A stretch of 64,000 bases of DNA from Mesohalobacter halotolerans (GTDB taxonomy: Bacteria; Bacteroidota; Bacteroidia; Flavobacteriales; Flavobacteriaceae), in assembly GCF_006120725.1 (NCBI RefSeq), contig NZ_SWMU01000003.1:532362-596361 (forward strand), in the 5' to 3' direction. Each line of letters begins with the position of its first letter. Position 1 is the first letter of the stretch. The notes beneath the pieces were generated by a model, which made no database searches, was not told the origin of the DNA, and was given only the letters and a program-made list of their open reading frames with translations. Positions 37,441 to 45,792 of this stretch are shown here, in pieces. Both the position numbers and the translations under genes were made by a program.

Positions 37441-39459
37441 ATGGATGAATTTGATGTGTTGTGGATAATTTTAATTGTTATTTTAAGCCTTGGACTAACT
37501 TGGTTTCAATATCAAAATCAATTTAAAGGACAGTTTAAAAGAGCTTTTATATTTGCATTTCCAAGATTTTTAGCCTATTTGTGTTTAGGTATATTATTGC
37601 TTAATCCACAAATTAAACAAACGACTTATTTTACAGAAAAACCAAACTTGGTGATTGGCTTAGACAATTCAATGTCAATCGCACAATTGATCGATACTGC
37701 AAGTTATAAGTCAAATCTTTTAAAATGGATAAATGATAAAGAAATAGCCGATGGGTTTAATATTCAACGCTACCAATTTGGTGAGAATTATGCCACATTT
37801 GAGCGTCTGAATTTCATAGACAAGCAGTCTAATATCAGTGGATTTATCCGACAAATGTCTAATATTTATCGGTCTAACAATTCGCATATTGTATTATTTA
37901 CCGATGGACAACAAACGCTGGGTCAAGATTATCTTTACACCACTAAGTCATCACAACAAAACCTAATTCCAGTTGTTGTAGGTGATACTACCAATTATAC
38001 AGATTTGAAAATTGACCGCATCAATGCCAATCGTTATGCGTTTCTCAACAATCAATTTCCCATAGAAGTTTTTTTAAGTTCAAATACAGAAAAAGAGGTC
38101 AATACAGAGTTTGTGTTAAAACGTCAAAACAAAGTCATTGCTCGAAAATCAGTTTCCTTTAGCGAAGATATTAAAGCTCAGAACTTTAAAATTTATCTTA
38201 AAGCTAATCAATTTGGGGTAAACACCATCACAGCTGAGCTAAAACCGGTTAATGAGAAAAATACGCAAAACAATATCCAGCAATTTGCCGTAGAAGTGAT
38301 TGATGAACGCACAAAAATATTATTGCTTTATAATACACTTCATCCGGACTTAGGCCTATTGAAAAAAAGTATAGAGTCCAATCAACAACACCAAGTCAAA
38401 CTTCAAAATATCAGCGATTTGAATGAAGATTTAGCAACTTTTAATTTGGTTATATTTTATCAACCTGAAGCTAATTTTCAAGAGATATTTAAGACTGTTC
38501 AATCTCAAAATTTGAGCTATATCGTGATTGGTGGCACCCAAACCGATTACAGTGTTTTGAATCGAAGTCAACCTTATTTCAAAAAAACCTTATCTCGAGC
38601 CACTGAAGATTATTATCCTAAATTAAATCCAAGCTACAGCAGCTACCAAGTTGAAGATATTGGCTTTGCCAATTTCCCACCCTTAAAAAACACATTTGGT
38701 GATATTGAAATGACTTCTGAAAGCGATATTTTACTCATCCAAAATATCAATGGCATTTCTACTCAACAACCCCTGTTGATGACCGTTTCGGAAAACAATC
38801 AAAAGTCTGCGTTTCTGTTTGGCGAAAATATATGGCGTTGGCGAATGTATTCATTTATTGATCAAGGCGATTTTAAAGCTTTTGATCGTTTTATAGATCA
38901 ACTGGTTCAATTTGTAAGTTCTCAAACCACAAAAAGTCGTTTGGTTACAGATGTGGAGTCCTTTTACAATCAAGGAGAAAACAGTAACATTAGTGTTCAG
39001 TATTTTGACAAAAACTACAATTTTGATCCTGATCAAAAAATCAATCTTCAAGTCACCAATACCACATCACAAGAAAAATACTCCTATACTTTTGTTTTAA
39101 AGAACCAAAATTACAAGACTAAAATCAACGATTTACCAGCAGGTGAATACAATTATAAAATTAATGTAGAAAAACAAAACATCTCTGAAAGCGGTCAATT
39201 TACGGTCATAGATTTTGTCTTAGAACAACAATTTTACCGTGCTAATGTAGAAAAGCTACAACAGTTATCAGACACCTTGTTTTATGCAAATCAGCTCGAC
39301 AAACTTAAAACCTATTTAACAACACAACAAAAGTTTAAACCACTCCAAAAATCCTTAGAAAAAAAAGAATCTTTAATCGAATGGTGGATGTTGTTCATTT
39401 TAATAATCGTATTTTTGGGAATTGAGTGGTTTAGTAGAAAATACCACGGATTAATTTAA
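37441..39459 (+). CDS. Membrane-anchored von Willebrand factor A domain protein
   Basis: The ATG at 37441 gives 672 residues. Two N-terminal membrane helices (LWIILIVILSLGLTWF and PRFLAYLCLGILLLNP) precede a VWA domain with an intact MIDAS motif DNSMS (Asp75) and IVLFTDGQQTLG. A long beta-rich extracytoplasmic part follows, then a last helix WWMLFILIIVFLGIEWF near the C-terminus. The layout resembles BatA/BatB-like proteins, though the domain is larger. It is followed after 15 nt by an SPFH protein gene. Confidence 0.85.
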   Translation: MDEFDVLWIILIVILSLGLTWFQYQNQFKGQFKRAFIFAFPRFLAYLCLGILLLNPQIKQTTYFTEKPNLVIGLDNSMSIAQLIDTASYKSNLLKWINDKEIADGFNIQRYQFGENYATFERLNFIDKQSNISGFIRQMSNIYRSNNSHIVLFTDGQQTLGQDYLYTTKSSQQNLIPVVVGDTTNYTDLKIDRINANRYAFLNNQFPIEVFLSSNTEKEVNTEFVLKRQNKVIARKSVSFSEDIKAQNFKIYLKANQFGVNTITAELKPVNEKNTQNNIQQFAVEVIDERTKILLLYNTLHPDLGLLKKSIESNQQHQVKLQNISDLNEDLATFNLVIFYQPEANFQEIFKTVQSQNLSYIVIGGTQTDYSVLNRSQPYFKKTLSRATEDYYPKLNPSYSSYQVEDIGFANFPPLKNTFGDIEMTSESDILLIQNINGISTQQPLLMTVSENNQKSAFLFGENIWRWRMYSFIDQGDFKAFDRFIDQLVQFVSSQTTKSRLVTDVESFYNQGENSNISVQYFDKNYNFDPDQKINLQVTNTTSQEKYSYTFVLKNQNYKTKINDLPAGEYNYKINVEKQNISESGQFTVIDFVLEQQFYRANVEKLQQLSDTLFYANQLDKLKTYLTTQQKFKPLQKSLEKKESLIEWWMLFILIIVFLGIEWFSRKYHGLI

Positions 39460-39474
39460 AAATTTATAAAAATT

Positions 39475-40290
39475 ATGGAAAAACTATCAAAATCAGTTGT
39501 TGCCATTATCATTGTAGTGATTGTTGGCATCATTATCTTGGCTAATACAATAGTGACTATTGGATCGGGAGAAGCTGGTGTTCTCTTTCAACCGCTTGGA
39601 GACGGTGTCGTCACAGACGAACCGCCTATGGGTGAGGGCTTTCATATCGTAGCACCTTGGAACAGTGTCTTTGTTTACAACGTCAGACAACAATCCATAG
39701 ACGAAAAAATGACAGTTTTATCATCAAATGGTTTAGATATTAAATTGGATGCTACGATTTGGTTTCAACCCCAATATGACGAACTAGGTATGTTGCACCA
39801 ACAACGTGGTGAAGATTATCTAGAGCTATTGATAAAACCCGCTGTTCGCTCAGCAACAAGATCGGTTGTAGGCCGATATAAGCCAGAGGAACTCTATGCT
39901 CAAAAGCGAGAAAGCATTCAGAAAGAAATGCTAGAAGAAACCATTGCGTTACTAGGCAATCAATATGTCCAAGTCAACGAAATATTGGTCAGAGATGTAT
40001 CGCTTCCTCCAAAGATTAAAGATGCGATTGAACGTAAGCTAAGACAAGAGCAAGAATCTTTAGAATACGAGTTTAGACTGGAAAAAGCTGAAAAAGAAAA
40101 AGAAAGACAACGTATTGAAGCTGAAGGTAAAGCTGCAGCTAACCGTATTTTAAGTGCCTCATTAACCGATAAGATTTTGCAAGAAAAAGGCATTCAAGCC
40201 ACTGTTGAATTATCAAAATCTAGTAACTCTAAAGTGATTGTGATTGGTTCTGGTGACGAAGGTATGCCTATTATTTTGGGTAATAATTAA
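39475..40290 (+). CDS. SPFH/prohibitin-family membrane protein
   Basis: 271 residues with one N-terminal helix (SVVAIIIVVIVGIIILANTIV), then an SPFH domain (GEAGVLFQPLGDGVVTDEPP) and a charged coiled coil (LEYEFRLEKAEKEKERQRIEAEGKAAANR) typical of prohibitins, here cited in part. Such proteins form large membrane rings that organise proteases or lipid domains. Co-directional with the VWA gene and ends in a strong terminator. Confidence 0.92.
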   Translation: MEKLSKSVVAIIIVVIVGIIILANTIVTIGSGEAGVLFQPLGDGVVTDEPPMGEGFHIVAPWNSVFVYNVRQQSIDEKMTVLSSNGLDIKLDATIWFQPQYDELGMLHQQRGEDYLELLIKPAVRSATRSVVGRYKPEELYAQKRESIQKEMLEETIALLGNQYVQVNEILVRDVSLPPKIKDAIERKLRQEQESLEYEFRLEKAEKEKERQRIEAEGKAAANRILSASLTDKILQEKGIQATVELSKSSNSKVIVIGSGDEGMPIILGNN

Positions 40291-40314
40291 ATTCTCTAAA
40301 TATTAATGTTATAT

Positions 40315-40350
40315 AAAGTGAGTTGAAATAAAAAATCAACTCACTTTTTT
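40315..40350 (+). terminator. Intrinsic terminator after the SPFH gene
   Basis: AAAGTGAGTTGA (40315-40326) and TCAACTCACTTT (40336-40347) form a perfect 12-bp stem with an A-rich loop and trailing T. Confidence 0.93.
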
Positions 40351-40374
40351 ATGCATTGATCTCAAAAGAATTTA

Positions 40375-40545
40375 TTAAATAGCCAGTATGTAGAGTAACC
40401 AAGCTAAATGAATAAAAATGACATTATAAACAATTCCAACAAGAGCCGGAAATATCATATAAAGTTGATTAACGAATTGTGCGAAGTTAAAAGCTTCGCG
40501 CAGTAAGATGTTTGTAGGTAAACCGATTGATTTTGAAAACAACAA
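40375..40545 (-). pseudogene. Possible relic of a membrane-protein gene (C-terminal fragment)
   Basis: On the minus strand a frame of 56 codons from a TTG at 40545 to TAA at 40375 encodes a coding-looking peptide. It contains REAFNFAQFVNQLYMIFPA and LVGIVYNVIFIHLAWLLYIL, i.e. two hydrophobic helices. The style recalls the C-terminal part of DUF4870-like small membrane proteins. There is no ATG, and a stop lies two codons upstream of the TTG. It sits in the 448-nt gap between the SPFH gene and hisG. Could be a truncated gene or chance. Confidence 0.35.
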
Positions 40546-40602
40546 ATTACACTACATTTCCTAATTATCTGTTAGCACTGCATAAAATTTAAAATATATA
40601 TT

Positions 40603-40610
40603 TACATTTG
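40603..40610 (+). promoter_or_regulatory. Candidate -7 box (TACATTTG) for the his operon
   Basis: Fits TANNTTTG. Transcription from about 40617 would give a leader of roughly 120 nt before hisG, long enough to hold the attenuator below. Confidence 0.4.
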
Positions 40611-40652
40611 TATTGTGATAATACAATGGCAACATTTTCATAACTATTTTCG

Positions 40653-40723
40653 CGCTGTCAAGCGGTAGTTGTGTGATGCCTAAACATATACAACCCGTTT
40701 GATTAATCAAGCGGGTTTTTTTA
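40653..40723 (+). promoter_or_regulatory. Attenuator-like leader of hisGDCBH (antiterminator and terminator)
   Basis: Terminator: AACCCGTTTG (40692-40701) pairs with CAAGCGGGTT (40708-40717) around loop ATTAAT, followed by T at 40718-40722. It sits 16 nt before the hisG ATG, where it would block the operon unless prevented from forming. An upstream segment TCAAGCGGTAGTTGT (40658-40672) can instead pair with ACAACCCGTTTGA (40690-40702), which contains the 5' arm of the terminator. The upstream segment can also be held in a small hairpin CGCT/AGCG (40653-40664). A tiny frame MPKHIQPV (40676-40702) with one His codon ends inside the stem. Confidence 0.7.
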
Positions 40724-40738
40724 TTTAAAATATCAGAT

Positions 40739-41596
40739 ATGTCAAATTTAAAAATCGGTATTCAAAAGTCTGGAAGACTCCACGACAAGTCTATCGAAAT
40801 CTTAAAACGCTGTGGTATTTCTATAGACAACCGAAGAGACCAACTTAAAGTTGCCGCGTCCAATTTTCCATTAGAAATTTATTACCTTAGAAATGGTGAT
40901 ATTCCACAATATTTAAAAGATGGCGTGATAGATTGTGCTATACTTGGTGAAAACTTACTCATTGAAAAAGCCCAAGAAATCCACACTCAAATGAAACTTG
41001 GCTTTTCTAAATGTCAAGTCTCAATGGCCATTCCAAAACCTCAAACTTACAATGGCATTAAAGATTTTGAAGACAAAAAAATAGCTACATCCTATCCCAA
41101 TACAGTTCAGCAATTTTTAGATAAAAATGGGATTTCGGCAGACATTCATATCATTAACGGTTCGGTTGAAATAGCGCCAAATATCGGCTTAGCCGACGCC
41201 ATTTGCGATATCGTGTCTTCAGGAAGCACATTGTTTAAAAACAATTTGAAAGAAGTCGAAGTCATTTTAAAAAGTGAAGCCGTTTTAGCCGTTTCTCCTG
41301 TTATTGATAAAGCAACTCAACATATATTAGACAAATTGAGTTTTCGGATCGATGCCGTTTTAAAAGCCAAGACTTCAAAATACATTTTAATGAATGTGCC
41401 AAACGACAAAATTGACCATGTCATTCAATTGTTACCGGGCATGAAAAGTCCAACGGTTTTACCTTTGGCAGAAAGTAACTGGTCATCAGTGCATACAGTT
41501 ATTGATGAAAATGATTTCTGGGAAGTGATTGACCAACTCAAATCTGCTGGTGCAGAAGGTATTTTAGTGGCACCAATCGAAAAAATGATTCTTTAA
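40739..41596 (+). CDS. hisG: ATP phosphoribosyltransferase, long form
   Basis: The 285-residue HisG catalyses the first step of histidine synthesis (ATP plus PRPP). It has GDIPQYLKDGVIDCAILGEN and the PRPP-binding DIVSSGSTLFKN. Its length and the C-terminal segment (ILMNVPNDKIDHVIQLLPGM...VLPLAESNW) show the long form, with the regulatory ACT-like domain for feedback by histidine. First gene of hisGDCBH, directly behind the attenuator-like leader. Confidence 0.96.
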   Translation: MSNLKIGIQKSGRLHDKSIEILKRCGISIDNRRDQLKVAASNFPLEIYYLRNGDIPQYLKDGVIDCAILGENLLIEKAQEIHTQMKLGFSKCQVSMAIPKPQTYNGIKDFEDKKIATSYPNTVQQFLDKNGISADIHIINGSVEIAPNIGLADAICDIVSSGSTLFKNNLKEVEVILKSEAVLAVSPVIDKATQHILDKLSFRIDAVLKAKTSKYILMNVPNDKIDHVIQLLPGMKSPTVLPLAESNWSSVHTVIDENDFWEVIDQLKSAGAEGILVAPIEKMIL

Positions 41597-41606
41597 AATA
41601 ATTGTG

Positions 41607-42890
41607 ATGGAAATAATTGAAAACCCAAAGCTAGAATCTTGGAAGACCTTGCTCAAAAGACCAACCCAAGATTATGCTGCTTTAGAACACGATGTCAAAG
41701 CTATTTTTCAAGATATCAAAAATCATGGCGATACCGCTGTGTCCAAATACACAGAGCTTTTTGATGGCTTAAAACTTGACAAAACCAAAGTCGATAATAC
41801 CAAAATTAAAGCATCAGCCCAAGCGATTTCACCAAAGCTAAAATCGGCGATTGATAAGGCTTACGATAATGTTTACAAATTTCATAAAGCTCAACAACAA
41901 GCGTCTATAAAAGTTGAAACACAACCTGGCGTAACCTGTTGGCAAGCCAGTAAACCCATTCAGAAAGTTGGTCTATATATACCTGGCGGCACGGCACCGT
42001 TATTTTCTAGCATCTTAATGTTGGGTATTCCAGCTCAAATATCGGGTTGCAATGAAGTTGTTATCACAACACCACCTCAAAAATCTGGGCAAGTCCATCC
42101 TGCAATGTTGTATGCAGCATACAAATGTGGAATACATAAAATTTTTCAAGTTGGTGGTATTCAAGCCATTGCAGCCATGACTTTTGGAACAGAAAGTATT
42201 CCAAAGGTTTATAAAATATTTGGTCCTGGCAATCAATATGTTACCGTGGCTAAACAAGTCGCTACGAGCTATGATGTATCTATTGATATGCCTGCTGGGC
42301 CTTCAGAATTACTGGTTTTAGCAGATGATACTGCAAACCCAAACTATGTCGCTTCAGATTTATTGAGCCAAGCAGAACACGGGGCAGATAGCCAAGTGAT
42401 TTTGGTCACAACGTCAAAAGATTTTGCCTTAGCAACACAAAAAGCACTGCAAAATCAACTGGACGAACTTCCTCGAAAAGCCATTGCCACAGAAGCCATA
42501 AAACACTCTAAAAGTATTGTGGTTTCCGATACTGAAACAGCTATTGAAATGACCAATTTTTACAGCCCTGAACATTTAATTATTTGCGTAAACAACGAAG
42601 ATAAAGTCGTCGAGCAAATCCATAATGCAGGTTCAGTTTTCATTGGAAATTTCACGCCGGAAAGTGCAGGCGATTATGCTTCCGGCACTAATCATACGTT
42701 ACCGACCAATGCTTTTGCAAGACAATATAGCGGAGTCAATCTCGATGCCTTTCACAAAAAAATAACTTATCAAAAAATTACTAAAGAAGGCTTGAAAAAT
42801 CTCGGCCCTCATATTGAAACAATGGCAGAAACTGAAGAACTTCAAGCCCATAAAAATGCAGTAAGCTTGCGTTTAAAAGATTTAGAATGA
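41607..42890 (+). CDS. hisD: Histidinol dehydrogenase
   Basis: Starting from ATG 41607 (a GTG directly precedes it) it has 427 residues. Motifs are GLYIPGGTAPLFSSILML, GPGNQYVTVAKQVA, DMPAGPSELLVLAD, the metal/catalytic segment LSQAEHGADSQV and the HTLPTNAFAR loop. It oxidises histidinol to histidine in two NAD-dependent steps. Its stop overlaps the hisC ATG by 4 nt. Confidence 0.96.
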   Translation: MEIIENPKLESWKTLLKRPTQDYAALEHDVKAIFQDIKNHGDTAVSKYTELFDGLKLDKTKVDNTKIKASAQAISPKLKSAIDKAYDNVYKFHKAQQQASIKVETQPGVTCWQASKPIQKVGLYIPGGTAPLFSSILMLGIPAQISGCNEVVITTPPQKSGQVHPAMLYAAYKCGIHKIFQVGGIQAIAAMTFGTESIPKVYKIFGPGNQYVTVAKQVATSYDVSIDMPAGPSELLVLADDTANPNYVASDLLSQAEHGADSQVILVTTSKDFALATQKALQNQLDELPRKAIATEAIKHSKSIVVSDTETAIEMTNFYSPEHLIICVNNEDKVVEQIHNAGSVFIGNFTPESAGDYASGTNHTLPTNAFARQYSGVNLDAFHKKITYQKITKEGLKNLGPHIETMAETEELQAHKNAVSLRLKDLE

Positions 42891-43939
42891 CAGACAATTT
42901 TGATATATCAAAACTGATAAGACCTGAGTTGCTTGAACTCAAACCTTATGCATCGGCGAGAGATGAATTCAGCACTTCGTCTAAAGATATAACGTTTTTA
43001 GATGCTAATGAAAATCCATTTCAAAGCCATTTAAACCGATATCCTGACCCTTATCAAACTGAACTTAAAGCAGAAATTGCTCAATTCAAAAATCTCAGTC
43101 CAAAGCAAATTCTACTCGGTAATGGTAGTGATGAAGTCATTGATTTATTGGTGCGGTTGTTTTGCCAACCCTATCAGGATGAGATACTTATTTTCCCACC
43201 AACTTATGGCATGTATCAAGTTGTTGCCGAACTCAACACGGTCAAGATTAAAACTGTAAATTTAAATGCTGATTTTCAGATTGATGTATCAAAAACATTA
43301 AATGAAATTTCAAATCAAACCAAGTTGATTTTTATTTGTTCGCCCAATAACCCAACTGGAAATGCTATGAGTCGTGAAAATGTCATTCAACTACTCAATC
43401 AGTTTAAAGGTATTGTTGTTGTTGACGAAGCCTACCAAGATTTTTCAAATCAAACATCGATGTTGGAAAATTTAAACGATTTCAATAATCTTGTCGTGAT
43501 GCAGACCTTTTCAAAAGCTTTTGGTTTGGCTGGAGCAAGATTAGGCATGTGTTTTGCCAATCCAGATATTATTCAATACCTCAATCGCATTAAACCACCT
43601 TACAATGTAAATCAACTGACACAAGATGCAGCACGCAAACAATTAAAAAACACCCAAGACGTTCAAGAGCAAATCAATATTTTAAAAGAAGAAAAGTTAA
43701 AGTTAAAAGCCGCTTTAAAAAATGTGGATTGGGTCAAAAAAGTTTATCCAAGTGATGCCAATTTTCTGTTGGTGAAGGTAGATAATGCAAACAAACGCTA
43801 TCAAATGTTTATAGATCATAACATTGTGGTCAGAAACCGACACGGCCAGCCGGGTTGCCTTAATTGTCTCAGAATTACTGTGGGCACACCAAAAGAAAAC
43901 GCTTACCTCATCAAAATTCTAAATCAATTTAAGCTATGA
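42887..43939 (+). CDS. hisC: Histidinol-phosphate aminotransferase
   Basis: The 350-residue PLP enzyme of fold type I has DANENPF near the N-terminus, GNGSDEVIDLL, the CSPNNPTGN motif and the Schiff-base Lys near residue 209 in TFSKAFGLAGARLG. RNRHGQPGCLNCLRITVGT near the end is typical of HisC. ATGA overlaps with hisD before it and hisB after it show tight coupling. Confidence 0.95.
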   Translation: MTDNFDISKLIRPELLELKPYASARDEFSTSSKDITFLDANENPFQSHLNRYPDPYQTELKAEIAQFKNLSPKQILLGNGSDEVIDLLVRLFCQPYQDEILIFPPTYGMYQVVAELNTVKIKTVNLNADFQIDVSKTLNEISNQTKLIFICSPNNPTGNAMSRENVIQLLNQFKGIVVVDEAYQDFSNQTSMLENLNDFNNLVVMQTFSKAFGLAGARLGMCFANPDIIQYLNRIKPPYNVNQLTQDAARKQLKNTQDVQEQINILKEEKLKLKAALKNVDWVKKVYPSDANFLLVKVDNANKRYQMFIDHNIVVRNRHGQPGCLNCLRITVGTPKENAYLIKILNQFKL

Positions 43940-45069
43940 AAAAATTATTGCTTATAGACCGCGATGGCACTATCATTAAAGAACCTGAAGACGAACAAAT
44001 TGATAGCTTTCAAAAACTCGAGTTTTACCCTGGAGCCATTTCAAACTTAGCTAAAATCTCAAAACTCCGGGAGTATGAATTGGTTATGATTACCAATCAA
44101 GACGGTCTTGGCAAAGATGCTTATCCCGAAAACACCTTTTGGCCCGTTCAAAATTTTATCGTCCAAACCTTAGAAAACGAAGGTGTTCTCTTCAAAGATA
44201 TTTTAATAGATAAAACTTTTCCACACGAAAACGCCGACACCCGAAAGCCCAAAACAGGACTTTTAAAACCCTATCTAAATGGCAATTACGATTTAGAAAA
44301 TTCTATTGTTATCGGCGACCGCTTAACCGATATTGAATTGGCTAAAAACATTGGTGGTAAGGGTATTTTTATCCATAACAATACTGGCCTTGGCGATGCA
44401 GAACTCGAGAGCTCAAAACAAGAACTACAAAACTATATTACGCTGAAAACCAGCTCTTGGAAAGAAATTTACACACATTTGCGACTGGGTTCAAGAGTGG
44501 TTAAGCATAGCCGCAACACCAAAGAAACCCAAATTGATATTGAAATAAACTTGGACGGAACTGGCCAATTTAAAGCTTCAACAGGCTTGGGCTTTTTTGA
44601 CCATATGTTGGAGCAAATTGCCCGTCACGGTCTCATCGACCTCAATATCAAAGTCCAAGGCGACCTTCGAGTAGATGAGCATCACACCATTGAAGACACA
44701 GCCATTGCCCTTGGTGAAGCTTTTCAGCAAGCTATGGGTAATAAACTCGGTATGGAACGCTACGGCTTTTATTTGCCGATGGACGATGCTTTAGCATCTG
44801 TGGCTATTGATTTTGGTGGCCGGCCTTGGTTGGTCTGGAACGCCGATTTCAAAAGAGAATACATCGGTGATATGCCTACCGAAATGTTTATGCATTTTTT
44901 TAAATCTTTTGCCGATGCGGCCAAGGCTAATCTTAACATCAAAGCCGAAGGCCAAAACGAACACCACAAAATCGAAAGTATTTTTAAAGCTTTTGCCAGA
45001 GCCATAAAAGCGGCTATTCGTCGAGATGCAGAAAAGATAGTTTTAGCTTCAACAAAAGGGCAGTTATGA
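43936..45069 (+). CDS. hisB: Bifunctional histidinol-phosphatase / imidazoleglycerol-phosphate dehydratase
   Basis: 377 residues. The N-terminal HAD phosphatase domain (about 1-165) begins LLIDRDGTIIKEP with the nucleophile Asp and contains VIGDRLTDIELAKNIGGKGI. The C-terminal IGPD domain (about 185-377) has FFDHMLEQIARHG, DEHHTIEDTAIALGEA and GQNEHHKIESIFKAFARA, the two His-rich metal sites. It performs two non-consecutive steps, as in enteric HisB. Confidence 0.96.
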   Translation: MKKLLLIDRDGTIIKEPEDEQIDSFQKLEFYPGAISNLAKISKLREYELVMITNQDGLGKDAYPENTFWPVQNFIVQTLENEGVLFKDILIDKTFPHENADTRKPKTGLLKPYLNGNYDLENSIVIGDRLTDIELAKNIGGKGIFIHNNTGLGDAELESSKQELQNYITLKTSSWKEIYTHLRLGSRVVKHSRNTKETQIDIEINLDGTGQFKASTGLGFFDHMLEQIARHGLIDLNIKVQGDLRVDEHHTIEDTAIALGEAFQQAMGNKLGMERYGFYLPMDDALASVAIDFGGRPWLVWNADFKREYIGDMPTEMFMHFFKSFADAAKANLNIKAEGQNEHHKIESIFKAFARAIKAAIRRDAEKIVLASTKGQL

Positions 45070-45659
45070 GTCAAAATGTGATAATTATAGATTACGGTGC
45101 CGGCAATATTCAAAGTTTGAAATTTGCTTTAAGCCGATTAGGTGTTGAAGCTGAAACTTCATCTGATGTGAAGACTATTAAAGCTGCAGATAAAGTGATT
45201 TTTCCCGGAGTTGGTCACGCCGAAAGCGCCATGGAAAAACTCAAAGAAACCGGTTTGCATCTCATCATTCCTGAATTGCAGCAACCCGTTCTCGGCATTT
45301 GCCTCGGTATGCAACTCATGTGTCGATTTACCGAAGAAGGTCCGACACAAGGTTTAGGCATTTTTGACGTGGAGGTTAAGCGTTTTGAAACTCAACTTAA
45401 AGTGCCGCACATGGGTTGGAATTTAATTAAAAATCTAAAAACTGATTTATTTCAAAACTTGCCTCAAGAGGCTTATATGTATTTTGTGCATTCGTATTAT
45501 GTGCCATTGAATACAGATAGTATCGCTGATAGCGACTATGGTTGTAATTTTTGTGCAGCGTTAAAAAAACACAATTTTTATGGTGTCCAATTTCACCCAG
45601 AAAAAAGCAGTCAATGGGGTGAAAAAATACTGGATAATTTTTTGAAATTGGCGATCTGA
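45066..45659 (+). CDS. hisH: Imidazole glycerol phosphate synthase, glutaminase subunit
   Basis: The 197-residue class I glutamine amidotransferase has nucleophile Cys near residue 78 in LGICLGMQLM and the His-Glu pair in VQFHPEKSSQWG near residue 177. It supplies ammonia to HisF. Normally HisH and HisF genes lie close together; here hisF is about 11 kb away. Last gene of the first his block. Confidence 0.95.
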   Translation: MSQNVIIIDYGAGNIQSLKFALSRLGVEAETSSDVKTIKAADKVIFPGVGHAESAMEKLKETGLHLIIPELQQPVLGICLGMQLMCRFTEEGPTQGLGIFDVEVKRFETQLKVPHMGWNLIKNLKTDLFQNLPQEAYMYFVHSYYVPLNTDSIADSDYGCNFCAALKKHNFYGVQFHPEKSSQWGEKILDNFLKLAI

Positions 45660-45706
45660 TTTTCAGTAGGTCATTAAATCTATAAAAATCAATTTTATCT
45701 CAAAAC

Positions 45707-45792
45707 CCTTAGCCCCGATAGTAGTGGAAATCCCGCAGGCTGTCCTGCAAGGTCAGCTGAGGAATTGAAACGAATAGCGGGTTTCTGCTCCT
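45707..45792 (+). repeat. Palindromic intergenic repeat, copy B
   Basis: It begins with AGCCCCGATAGTAGTGGAAA and holds the hairpins GCAGG/CCTGC and TCAGCTGA. It ends with GGAATTGAAACGAATAGCGG and GTTTCTGCTCC. It lies between hisH and the convergent patatin gene, whose stop codon it reaches. The two ends correspond to those of the larger element at 12809-12961, and a similar element is, to my memory, widespread in Bacteroidetes genomes. Confidence 0.75.

Noticed and set aside
40676..40702. Histidine leader peptide MPKHIQPV
   Set aside because: Only one His codon and no run of His; not accepted as a classical leader peptide gene, although kept as a detail of the leader.
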